Shown piece by piece: positions 20,463 through 32,290 of a DNA stretch of 64,000 nucleotides (within the stretch, counting starts at the first letter, position 1; each line of letters starts with the position of its first letter). This DNA is from Zopfochytrium polystomum (Eukaryota; Chytridiomycota; Chytridiomycetes; Chytridiales; Chytridiaceae): positions 124,001 through 188,000 of the forward strand of contig JAIVFJ010000008.1 of the NCBI GenBank assembly GCA_025765615.1, given 5' to 3'. The position numbers and the translations under genes are program-made. The notes below the pieces were generated by a model. It was not told where the DNA came from and ran no database searches. It saw only the letters and a list, made by a program, of their open reading frames with translations.

Positions 20463-22268
20463 ATGCCTGTGGGCAGGACTGGGCCGGCACCAACGCCAAC
20501 TCGACTCAATGCGCCGAGCCGGCAGTCCCTCCGCTTCTCGGCGGCACTTCCCCTGCAAGCCGCATTCACATTCGCGAGGAGTGGTACCATTCGTTGCAGC
20601 GTAATACCACCGCTTCGTCCGTTTTGTCCGCGCCCCTATTCATCGGTCAGTTGCAAAGGCACCGTGCGCTACAGCCGATTAGTTACGCCTCGTTCGACCA
20701 CTGCGTTCGTGGCAGGGTGGGGCAGCCGAGCAGCAGCATCACTTCGACCTTTTCGACCAATGGACATATTGCAAATGCGATTGGATGCGAATAGGTCACC
20801 GGAGCTTTATTGTGCGCCATTCTCCACCAAGTCGGCCAGCGCGCGGGAACTTGTTGATCCTGCTTGCGACGGCGAACTCCGCTCGAGAATAAAACACTTA
20901 AAGCGGGAGATCACCGAAGCAGAGTTCAGTTCCATGCGAAGAGAAAATCTAGAGTCGTCTCACAAAGTGGTTGCACTGGCAATGACCTCCAACGCGATCA
21001 TGTTCGGAGGCAAGCTCTATGCCGCCATATTGTCTGGCTCCGCATCAATGTTTGCAGAGTAAGCGCGACTCGGAACCAAATGGAAGTATCCACTAACTCA
21101 ACTCGAGGTCTCTTCACTCACTTGCAGATATGCTGAACGAGTCTCTTCTTATGTATGGTGGGTACGGGCAGTCTTGATCACATAACCTATAATTATCTTC
21201 ATTCTAGGGATTCGGCGATCGCTTCGCGAACCAGACGCAAACCATCCATACGGCTTCTCCTCAGAAAGAACGGCTTGGGCGCTTGTGTCTGGTGTTGGAA
21301 TATTCTTCCTTGGGGGCGGTGTTTCTCTGTATCACGGAATTAGCGGTCTGCTAGTGCCACACACACTCGGCGACGCCACCGTAGCACAAGGGGTGCTCGC
21401 GTTATCTCTATGTTTTGAGCTTGTCACCATGGCGTATGCTTTCCGAGCTATATCACGTAGTGCAGCGTCTTCTGGGATGTCATTCTTTGACTATAGTGAG
21501 TGCTTCGTCCTTCGCATTTCGTTCTGACACTTGACTAACATGCCGAGTGCGCCTTTAGTCCGCCGTGGTTCGGACCCCACTGCCGTTCAGGTCTTTCTTG
21601 AAGACTGCAGCGCTGTTGTTGGCATTGCAATAGCCGGCATTTGTGTCTCTTTGAGCAAACTGCTCAATCTTCCCTTCATAGATGCGTTTGGTTCCATTTC
21701 AATTGGCGTTCTGCTGGGTTCTCTCGCGATTTTCCTCGTGAAGAGGAATATCGCAAGTCTTGTGGAGAGTGCCATGCCGTTGCATCGGCAGAAAGGAATC
21801 GAGGCAATCTTGGAAGCTGATCCAGTTATCAGGCAAGTCACTGAAATCGGGTGCGAGCTGCTGAAACTCAAATCGGTACAGCTCACTTCACGACGTGAAA
21901 ACAACTCAGATTGGACCTGATTGGGTTCGCTTCAAAGGTTCGCCTCCAGTTATTTAGTTCTCGTTCTAATTTGTCACAGCGGAAGTGCTTTTTAAGGGCG
22001 ATGAAGTAACGCGAAGATATATCCTTCGGAATAAAGATGCTTTGACAAAAGATCTGGAGAGGCTACGCGAAACAAAGACGGATGCTGAACTTGAGGAATG
22101 GCTGGTTCGCCAAGGAGCGGAAATCATCACTGCGCTAGGACAGGAAGTAGATCGTATTGAACTAGAATTGAAGGTTGGGGCTCAATCTGCATAGTAGCGC
22201 CTTAAATTGACTTTTTATTTCCGCAGGCAAAAGTTCCAGAGGTCAAGCATTGTGACTTGGAAATGTAA
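20463..22268 (+). CDS. SLC30A9: SLC30A9/ZnT9-type cation diffusion facilitator, likely mitochondrial
   Basis: Seven exons, 20463-21058, 21108-21157, 21208-21495, 21559-21875, 21910-21937, 21980-22173 and 22227-22268, join in frame to 504 residues. The CDF core reads KVVALAMTSNAIMFGGKL, SGSASMFAE, SLHSLADMLNE (HxxxD metal site), REPDANHPYGF, FLEDCSAVVGI and a C-terminal domain ending AEVLFKGDEV...QGAEIITALGQEVDRIELELK and PEVKHCDLEM. That tail is specific to the ZnT9 branch. The N-terminus is rich in Arg/Ser/Ala with PRPYSSVS, as expected for a mitochondrial presequence. Human SLC30A9 exports zinc from mitochondria; the same role is inferred here. An in-frame ATG at 20427 would lengthen the leader. 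Intron 1 holds a good branch site, CACTAACTC. Confidence 0.93.
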
Positions 22269-22426
22269 GGTTCCAGCCTCGAAATTCTTTCTAAACCATC
22301 TTATAAATTAGTTTATAAGTCGATGTAGTAATTTTTCTTTCAAAGACCGCGAGTGGTTCATCGCAATGATTCATTTATGTAGTTCATGTTTCAACTTCCT
22401 GTTCCCACTGAGCAACCTTTGCGTGC

Positions 22427-25400
22427 TTACGTTCGCAGTAGCCCTCGAGATTTATCCAATATTTCTTTTCTGATTTTTGGGTAGTCGGGATACATTCCCA
22501 GGACCTTATGGCAGACCTCGATTGCTTCCACGTATTTTTTAGCCTTGAGGTGATTAAAAGCGAGCTTGAACCCCATAGCTGGGTTTGTTTCTCGCTCAAG
22601 TTTCCATGCGTTGTTGTAGTGCTCGGCCGCGTCTTTATAGGCAGCCTCCTTCTCCATTATGAAGCCAAGATATTCCCAGGCTTTAGCGCATGACTTGTTT
22701 TGCGAGATGCACCTCTTTAACAGCTCCGTGGCAAGATCATACTTTCCTCCCTGAATGCAGCGTGAGAGCCCGTCTGAATTTATAGTGATCCTCAGCTTAC
22801 CTGAATATGAACGTCCGCCAGTAGCAACCACCCGCGCTCGAAATCATCAGCAAACTCTACAGTCCAGTCCATTTTCGCGATTCGCTTCAGATGGTTGCGA
22901 GCTCGCGGCGGCTGCTTCAGGAGCATGTGCGCTATGGAAATTCCCTGCGTAGAAAGTAAACTGTTAATGTTCGCATTCAATCCGGAACAGGCTCACCAGT
23001 AGTGCAGGGACGTAGTCCTTTTCCGCGTTCAAGATTTCTGTGAACTTGGATAATGCCCGTTCGATTTCCGCTTTCTGCTTCGTCACCATCCATGAATGGC
23101 ATTCCAAGACCTGAGTTCGAAGTGATTTCGGCGATTGCGGTAGCTCCTGTGGAATATTTTATGGGTTAGGGTGGGCACATATGAGGCCAGCGGCACCAAA
23201 ACTAGTCAAGCGAACTTTTTGGAGCTTATCCACCGTTATGACGGCCAAGAACTCTGACTCATCCCTGTCATCTGCGATCTCGGGTGCGTTGTCAGTCACC
23301 GACTCGAGCGCTTCGCCACCGAGGGTGTCGTTATCGGGGTTCAAAAATATCTCTATCATGTTGTAAAGGGCTTGCTCCCCCCACTCGACATCACGGCGAC
23401 AGAGGTTGAATTCCTTTAATGCATCATTTGGGCTGTTCGTGTACCTATAGAAATTGCGCCGGCAGTTCAGCAGACCCAGCCGAGACGCAATGCTCGGTGA
23501 ATTACCGGTAGTGCAATCCTCGGCAAAAGTGGTACCCAGGATGCAAGTACACTTTGACCGAGCTCTTTTCTGCCATTTCGAAGAACTTATCGGCTTCGTC
23601 CAAGGTTCCGCTTCTTCTCATCATTTCCAAAAGCTTTCGGAGCGCGCCATAGTGTGTCGGCTGCTTTTCCAAAAGCTGTCGGAAGTGAAACACTGCGGAT
23701 GTGTATTGATTCTTGTGAAACATGATGTCTGCCATCAAAATGGTTGCTTCATCCGTAAGAAGCTCCATCCGAAGCATATTTGCGCAATGATTTTGAGCAG
23801 CAGCAAGATCGTTCAGTGAGATGTGAAGCTTGCACAGTGCGAGCATTGCCTGAGTTACAGTTTCAGCTACCTGGCCACAAAGCCCGTTCGACTCCCCTTA
23901 CCTTTGCGTTGAGCCCGTGATACTGAATGGCCTCATTATAGTATGCTAATGCCTTCGTTGTTTCTTTCAAAGAAACGCAATACACCTCAGCTAGCTCGTA
24001 ACACACATCTGAAGCTTGTATTTTCAGTTCTTCGCTATCTGCACTTGCACCTTGTTGAGATATCAAGCTTCATTGTGTTAGCCCAGTCGCGAATAAGCGG
24101 GTCATCCAACCCAATGTAAATCTCTCGAGCCCTGGAGAGTGCTGCAACAGCTTTATCGCTTTTCCCCGCTCCTTTTGCTGTTTTTGCAAGCAAAATATTA
24201 TACTTCGAATCCATCGTTAGAACTGTAGTGTCCTCCGCTGTTACAAATTAGCGTCAGTGTTTAGATATTGTATTTGGAAAAGCTTACTGCGCGGATGATC
24301 TAGCGCTTCTACGATTATCCTCTCGGCATCTTTGAAGTTTTTCAGTTTGAAATAAAGCTCGGCGAGGTCGTATCTCAGTGTTGTAGCAAAAGCTGAATCT
24401 TTCGCCAAGGCCGACTCATAGTACGAGATCGCCTACTACGATGTGAATTTCTGTCATGGCTAATTGATTATCCATACCCTCCCATAATCATGCGTTTTAA
24501 CAAGTGCTTTCCCGATTTTGGAAGCCAAGACAACATTATTTGGATAGGCGTCCAAAGCAGATTCGTACACTTTAATCGCTTTCTCTGGCTTTGATGATTG
24601 ACATGAGATTATGATTCGTTCAGAAAAGATGGTGTTACCTCTTGTATATTCAAATATGCATCACCGAGAAGAAGGGAGCTTTCGACGGTTCTGTGCCGCT
24701 CAACAAGCTCACTATAACAGCGAGCGTACGCCAATTTATCGTTCTTGTGTTTTAAGTAAATATCTGCCATCTTTGCCTGTGACTGAATAAAAAGTCTGAT
24801 CCAGAGTTAAGCCCGACGTGAATGTTTCACCACGTAATGACAACTGTGCTTACGGCTGAGAGGATTTGATTTCACTCAACAGCGCCAGCGCACGGTCCAC
24901 ATCGCCCCTTTCGATCAGTATATCCGCGTTGGCAAGAACAATCCGGTATTGCTCCGCCGTTCCTTCAAATATCCTTGACGCATCCTCAATAACCTTCGAA
25001 GCCTCGTGCTGTGCCACGACTTTAGTTTGTATGTAAGTCGTAACCAAGACCTACCACTTGCTTCAATTTACTGTGTATGTCCGCCACTTCAAGGTAGTAA
25101 GTTGCCCTTTCAGACATTGATAGGGCAGAGTCTGAACGTTTGATCGGCGGAACTTGCTTTGACGTTCCTATTTTGGTAGCCAATTAGCAAGGTTTTGGTG
25201 GAACTCGTGCAGAGTACACCTGAATCTCTGAAGAAGGGCTGCTGCATTGCAGCATTAAGGCCAGTTAATGCTTCCTCAAGACGCCCAAGTTTCTTCAGTG
25301 CTTTTGCCTTCAGCAAATGAAACAGCGGTATGAGTCGCACTTCGAAGTTATTACTCAGGGCCATCTCTAAGGAGGATATGGCTTGCTTAGGGAAGTCATT

Positions 25401-27836
25401 CTGAAGTTGAATTTGGGCCGTTAGGATGTGCGCCTGAAATGGGTTAATTCGGGGCATTGTGAGTCTCTGGTCGTCATTCAAGATCGCCATGGAATTAATT
25501 CTAACCTTAGCATTCGAGGCGTCCTGCTTCAAGCTACTAGCAGCGTGTCCCTGAGCTGCAATCATATCGCCGAGCAGGTATTTGACCTTTCCCAACAGAA
25601 AAAGTGCTTCGGTCGAGCCAGGCACGATTCGAATGACGTCCTCCAGCACGTCCAAAGCAGTTTTCAACTGCGGGCTTGGCTCCTCGCCTAATGTTGAACG
25701 CCGCTTTATTCAAGGTAATACGGCGGCTTATACGTACCTTCTCGCCGTGGCTCCGCTGGCCCTTGTTCTAAAAAATCTCGAGCGATTTCGAGTAGAAGAT
25801 CAGGATTCGCCACAGTGTAGAACCGGAGACTGCGGGGCGTGAGTCGAAAATGAAGTCGGAGATGAGATTGCCTTACCCGAGCGAAGTGGACAAAATTACT
25901 TTTCGCAGTAAACCGTACGCATCTTTAAGGTACTTCATCTGTGTGTCAAAGTTCTTCATTCGGTATCTTGCCATCAACGACAGGAGGTACGGTGTATCGG
26001 GTGACATCGCTGCCGGATATTAGACCCCAAAGTGAAAGCCCGCCAAACCTAACTGGATGACTGGATTGCATCGAAAAACTCCAACTGCTCCTCCGCTTCC
26101 TCGAATGCCCCTTTATATATGTGGCACTTTATCAATCCTGAATGAGTTTAGGATATGTGCTGCCATTTCTGTATGAATACCTTGAAGCGCCGAGATGTCG
26201 TGGGAATTTTGAGTCGCTGCAGATTTAAAGCACTCCTGTGCGCGTTCAATATTTCCTGAAGCGCCGTCAGATGAGCTTATGCGAGTTATCGTACCGAGAA
26301 AGAGGTAAATTTGTCCGAGCTCAGCCTTGTACTCGCTTTTCGTTGGATCTAGTTCGATTGCTTTGGACACTAGACGTTGAGTCTGTTCCAGGATACTGCC
26401 ATTGTGGTTTAATTTACTGAGCCTTTTGTTGGAGTTCAGCTCACGTCTCTCTCCTAAATGCAAGCCGTGCGAATGGTTGAGCCATTTCAAAGAATAGTTG
26501 GGCGTTTGTCGGCTCGGACTTCAAAAGGACCTTTGGAGGTAATAGCTGTGAGTGAGGTCGGCAGAAGGACAAAGTGCCTCCGCAAACCTGGTAAAGATTT
26601 GACAGATAGGAAACAGCCATTTTGGTTCTACCATCACGGCAAATCTCGCTCAAAGCAAGTGTAGCCGTAGTGTCGATGCTATCCGGAGACAGCCCAGAAA
26701 GCCGTTGGCTTGCTTCCATCACCTGATCCCAGGCACCCATTTCAAGGAGAACGTGCATTCTTTCAATGTACACCGGGACGAAGTTGGGATAATACGCGAT
26801 GATTTGTGCGGTGATGTCCAGCGCAGGAGTATGCTGTCGTCGTTGTGTTCGCAGATACTGCAACCGACCCATCAACGCCTGTCAAATAAAATCAGAATCG
26901 AACTATCCTGGATGCGTTGCCTACATCCAAGTCCCTAGGATTGGATTCCAGAACGCGGTCAAACCACGTTAAGCTCCGCGACATAACCGTTTCTTGACCG
27001 CACGTCAAATCAACCCATCCCATGACCGATAAAGCCATTGCAATTGTGTATGAGCCAGCCCCAACATTGTTCGTGCTGGAGGGCGTCATTGGAGACCCTG
27101 CATTTGCGGTGCTGGACCTTCCAGTGTTGCCTGCGCATCCATCGAGAATCTTTTTCAGGTACTGGCGTGCCTGCTCATGAGCTCCCATGCGCCAGAGGAA
27201 TATTGCTACGTGCAGAAAAGCGCGATCCGTTCCGCTCGAGCTGCTCGCGGCAATTGTAACTTTGGCTTCCAGCTCGTGGATGGCCTCACGGTCTGCATTG
27301 TACAAGTAAAATGAGTTGAGCTTTGGTGTAACCAAATTCGTAGAGCTCACCAACAAGCTTGCATCGCTCATGCGCGTAGATCATAGCTGTCGGGCATGCG
27401 AGAACCAAGTCTCGTTTTTCTTGTAACGATTGAAGCTCTCTCAGAGCCTCAGTTGGTCTCCCTGGTGGTTCCTGTAAACAAACTAAGTTCGTTTAAAGCA
27501 ATCCCACCTAAAAGTAGAGTCCCGATTGCTCGCCAAAAAAGAAGTATCGGGTCTGAAGTTCTCTTCTTGAGCGCATTCTCAGCTGCGCGGACCATCGAAT
27601 GGAACATTGACCTCCGTGAGTAGTACAAAATCTGACGTTGAATCAGAGGCGGATTGAGCCCTTAAAGGAACTACCGTCGAAAGATCAACATCACAGGCTC
27701 CCGGGGCTGCCATCATTCCGCTGGCAAGATTAATCCCGCTGCCTGAAGCGACTCCGCTTGCATTGCTCGAGTGACTGCCGAAGCCGTCACCAGCAGCTGC
27801 ACGCGTGGGTGAGGATGTCCTGAAAGGATTTGCCAT
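22427..27836 (-). CDS. TTC21B: Intraflagellar transport protein IFT139 (TTC21B family)
   Basis: A long TPR protein of the IFT-A complex, needed for retrograde transport in cilia and flagella, spread over many short exons. The first exon (27675-27836) is a Ser/Gly-rich lead. Exon 2 starts at 27631 and continues [19 protein letters not shown]. Family landmarks appear in order on the minus strand: EALRELQ and [51 protein letters not shown]-like [55 protein letters not shown], and the C-terminal [18 protein letters not shown]. The whole length of the family seems present. Not every exon boundary was resolved, especially within 24.0-26.9 kb. This gene shows that the organism builds a flagellum. 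Confidence 0.93.
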
Positions 27837-27989
27837 GTTCGTCGACCCAGACAATTTCGGGGAGCACCAACCCGTTTTGTTGCAAAACGTTCGCCCGGCG
27901 ATATCGTGCGGCAGCGGCGACACTCCTGTGCGCAGATCTCATGGCATGTCCTCCTAACGAGCGAGCAACGCACTACGCGTTGGCGCCAA
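27837..27989. promoter_or_regulatory. Shared upstream region of IFT139 and TilS-like genes
   Basis: About 150 bp between divergent start codons. No TATA box was recognised. Confidence 0.4.
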
Positions 27990-30360
27990 ATGTTCCTTGC
28001 CACGATGTCGCGCAAATCCCTGGCTTTACTGCCCCCATCATTGGTGGGCCGTCAGCCAATTTCCTTCTTTCACACTTCCATTCCAAAAATGCGGGTCACA
28101 CTGGCGGAGTTCGGAGCGGTGATGAACCGGCTTCTCGGCAGCGAAGCGATCCGACGTAGATTTGGCTTTGCAGACGTTGTTACTTCCCATCACTCATCTG
28201 CGAGATCCGGTTCACCGTCCTCCCGGCCAGTTGCTGCGGTGGGAGTGGACGGAAGCCCGGAAAGTCTTGCCCTTTGCGTGCTTCTTCAAGAGTACTCCAG
28301 ATCACGCGATGCGATCACGGCCTTGGGCCACCCCACCTCACAGTCGATACTCGGTAGAATTGTTGGAATCACTGTAGATCCACATGGAACGGAAGCAACC
28401 AAGGAGCTCACTAGAAGCATTAAGTTGACATTACAGCGATTTGGTGAGCATTCACAAGTGTATTGGGATGCATCGAGTTTTCACCACCGTCCTATATCGG
28501 TGAAGGGATCGATTACAAGGCCGTTATAGTCAACTGGTCGCAGCCTGGATCTTCGGTTGTGGGGGATCATTCAGATCCCCCTGTTGAACCCGGAGAACAA
28601 ACCCCAGCAATAGCATGCGCAACCCAACCTCCATTAATGGCATATTCAAGATTTAAGAAAGGATACCTTGAACGGTTATCGATGCGAAAATACAACCTTT
28701 TGGCACGATCGTCGAAAGAGGAGGGCGCAGAGATGCTGTTTCTTGGACATCACATGGAGCGGCTGCTGTCCCACTCTCTTCCCAGGATCGCGTCGCTTCC
28801 TTCTTCTCAGAAATGGAATTTGACGGACGTGGCAGCCTACGCGTACGTCGACTCCGAAGTGCCAGTTGCGAGATCCCCAGCCGCCTTACATCTTGGAGTG
28901 CTGAGGCCTCTGCTGGGATTTTCCGAGGTGAGGCAGAATTCGCACCAAGTGTTTTCTTCTGTTTTGGCTCACAAGAGCGAAAATCGTCCGAAAGGAGCGG
29001 CTTCGGGCAACCTGCGACGCGTACGGGATATCGTGGAGAACACTGGAAGATAATCCCTTTTTGTCCTTTGCCGTTCATTCAGATCGCTCAAAGCTGGAGT
29101 CATTCCTCCGATTGGCGAGCGAAGACCAGGCCAACCCAATTACCAAGGAACTCCTTTTGGACCATCTGTACAATCTGGGAAGACATTCAACCGTGGTGCA
29201 GGAGAAAGGTTCGACGGCTTGAATCGACGCTCTCTGCACAGAAGTATTAATGAAGACGACTTCATCTTCCAGCACAGCATATTCTTGAAAACTTCTCGTT
29301 GCAGGACCCACCCACGGGGACATCGTTCGTGAATTTGGCCTTTCAAAATCAGAATGAATATCAGCAGCATTGGATGTCAGATCCGGTGGCTTCTGAATTG
29401 GTTCTCTCCATTTTGCATCGGTGGTGCTCAGGAGAGTCATCATATCCCGCCAATCGACGAACCTCTATTCTAAGGTCGGAAATGATTGATGGGCAGTTGC
29501 GGCTTCACTCGAGTAGTCCAAGTCCCCAAATCGGTCCTCGCCGACCAGGGCAGAAGACCCCACTGCCAAAGAAGCGCATGTCGTTGATACATAGCGGCTC
29601 ATGCACGGCGGTGCCTCCTCGCAAATCTCACACCGGCGCTGACAACTGGGTACTCTCGCGTGGCCCTTTGAGCAACGACGCGTCTCACATTGCGCAATTT
29701 CAACCGACGATGTTGAAATCAGGCGACCGCCTGCTCTACCAAAATACTCCTCTTCGACTGTTTCTTCGTGTTGACCAGGTCGGACTCTGGGATAACCGGT
29801 TCTACGTGTCGGTAGTTCGACCAAAGCCGGAGGTCCTGGATCCGTCTTCATCTCCGCCTACGCAGATCCCCGGTTCTTTCTTGCAGTCAGTGGACCTTGC
29901 AGACCTCCTGTTCGTCGTCCGGCCATTTCTGGAAGAGGACTATCGGTCCCTCATCGCTCGTTTACGTGCCCGAATCCACAATCCTCTTCTTCGACTCGAC
30001 AGTGAAATGGACGACTCTCGATCGGCTGTCCGACCTGATCCCACTGAGCCCGCAGAAGGGAACACTGCGCCACCACTACCTCAAAAGACCGATGGCCCTA
30101 TGGATGAGAGGCCTGCGGACGAAGCGCGTCGGTTCCGGCTGGCACTGGTGCACTACATGACGAAGATGCCGAATCCCCTTCGGTCGACTATTCCCTGCGT
30201 TGCGCTCGTTCAAGACAGTGGGGACGTGAGCCACGTTCTGGCTGTTCCAAGCTTGAATGTGAACATGGAGAGGGGATTGTTGGATTTTAAGATTAGCCTA
30301 AGGAACCACCCACGACTAGTGAGGTCCTCCGAAGAGGTGCGATTCCAAAAAATACTGTGA
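27990..30360 (+). CDS. tRNA(Ile)-lysidine synthetase-like PP-loop protein with degenerate motifs
   Basis: The N-terminus MFLATMSRKSLALLPPSLVG with FFHTSIPKM resembles a mitochondrial targeting peptide; the ATG at 28005 is an alternative. The order matches TilS: a PP-loop region (AAVGVDGSPESLALCVLL), GITVDPHGTEATKE, RKYNLLARSSKEEGAEMLFLGHH, RPLLGF, then ERLRATCDAYGISWRTLEDNPF across an intron near 28928-28970. At least one further intron lies near 29250-29300. A long C-terminal domain ends at 30360. TilS converts C34 of tRNA-Ile(CAU) to lysidine. Two signature motifs deviate: SGGxDS reads DGSPES, and the usual HHxxDQxET reads HHMERLLSH. It may be a diverged mitochondrial enzyme or have lost activity. 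The frames used are open and coding-like throughout. Confidence 0.75.
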
Positions 30361-30468
30361 TGAAACGAAGAGAATGAACGTGGCGGGGTCTTTGATGATT
30401 ATTCAATACATTGTAAAAGCAACACAATCGCTGGCTCAATAAATCTATTGCGCACGCTGCTCTTTCTC

Positions 30469-32277
30469 TTACTCTTCTTGTAGTCCTTCTCTCTCTTTGA
30501 TGAAGACCTCAATGGCGCGATCGCGAACCTGGTCGAACTCTGGTGGGTGCCCTTCGATCAAAGGAGCGCCAAATGCTTTTCCATCGCGATTCAACCACTC
30601 AACAAGGCTAGCCACTTCCGCTAGCTCTCCTTTCCTGCCTGGAAATATATATCGCGTCATTTCAAGTTTAATCACATTTTAACATCAAACGGATCTTCTG
30701 GAGAGACAACTTACCAACGTAGTGCAATCGTCTACCTTTCGAACGCGCTTCTGTCCTCCGAATCCACTCCTCCTCCATCTCTTCCGTCGGAGGAAGTTGA
30801 GCCTTTCCAGAGAAAACTCTTGCTACGGCCATGGCTTGAAACTCAAAGTAACTAAACGTCGCAATCAGAAAACCGATGCCGACGAACGCCAGCGAAGGAT
30901 CCGAGATGCAGAATATGTCGCGATGCAGATTGGGGACAGACTCTCCGTCCTCTGGGCCCGCGTTATCTGGCCGTTGCAGAAAAGGATGGGAGAAAAGGTA
31001 ACCTGTGCAAAAGATTATCCTATCGATGCCAGTTACGGTGGTGCCGTCGGTGAACGTTACTATCCCACTGCGCATAGAGTCGGCGCCGTCCGGCAGCTGC
31101 GAGAAGGAAGCAATGTCGGGAAGGTGCACGAGAGAGGGGGGAAGCTTGCTGATGAGATGGTCTCGGAAAGTCGGTGTATCTGATTTTGGCTCGGGTGTGC
31201 GGGTGGAATGGTAGAGTTGGGAAGCAGTAGGGCCAAGCCCAAGGAGAACGTCAAGCGCACTGTACCCGTTCCCAACGACAAGAACGCGCTACACAACGGC
31301 GGTGAATTAGTTTTGCGAGATGATAAAACATGCGATACCTCTCCGTGAAACGGTTCTGGTGTGCGGTAGGACATCGAGTGCATGATGCCGTCAGGAAAGC
31401 GGTCGTGCCACTCGGCGAGACCGGGATAGTTGGGAATCTTCGGCACATCTTGGAGGGGAACGTTCACCGTTAGCAGAGATCGAAAAAAAAAACACTCACT
31501 GAAATGTCCGGTAGCTACAACAACGGCATCGAATTCCTGCATGAAGTGATCAGCCCACAAAAGGAAGAAAGGCATGCAAACCTCTCGATTCCACCGAGCC
31601 TCTATCATGCTTTCTTGGTTGGTATACTTCACGCTTCGAGATGTGATCACCCACTTTCCCCCGCTGTCTTCGCTCTGCTTGAAAACGTTGACCACGGCCG
31701 TACCGAACCTAGTGACGCGGTCAATCCCGTACCGTTCTGCGTAGGTATGCAGATACGCCGCCACCACCTCGTGGCGGACGAACCAGTTTGTGCCAGGTGG
31801 CCACTCCAGTTCTTTATATCTGCATTGCGAAACAAGCGTGAATGAGATGGGACTGCAAACGGCTTTCTTTCCCACCTAACTATGGAAGTTGGGACATTGT
31901 TGTGAAGTGATTCGTAGCATGGACCGGGTGGTGTGTCGACGGATGGGAGGACTGCGCCAGGGAGCGATTCGATAGATTCGCTGGAATACATCAACCTTGA
32001 GGGATATTCGCTGACGTTGGGTAAGGTAGCTGGAGGGTCGACAGCCCTTGGGTCGATCGATGGAACTTGCGGTCGAGGAGGCAATCGCGCATCATAGTTC
32101 CTACGTTTATTGCTCGCACATTACACAATCTTTGAAAACTCAGTACCAAACACCTCCAGGAACATGAAGCCTCTCGAAAACCGTTACGTCGCAGCCCTCT
32201 AATGTCAGGTAGCGTGCAGTCGGAAGGCCTGCGGCACCAGCTCCGATCACAGCCACTCGGCGACGCTGATCCTTCAT
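30469..32277 (-). CDS. Flavin-containing monooxygenase
   Basis: FAD/NADPH-dependent monooxygenase of the FMO family, several exons. The start chosen is the ATG of MKDQRRR; in-frame ATGs further upstream lie inside the RAD17 coding region. The FAD Rossmann motif is [17 protein letters not shown]. Later come [38 protein letters not shown], and the NADPH motif [18 protein letters not shown] followed by ...[13 protein letters not shown]. The last exon ends GLQEE. Length is near 450-500 residues, usual for fungal FMOs. Substrate cannot be read from sequence. It starts 13 bp after the RAD17 stop on the same strand, and its 3' end converges with the TilS-like gene 108 bp away. Confidence 0.9.
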
Positions 32278-32290
32278 TTCCCAAATTGGT

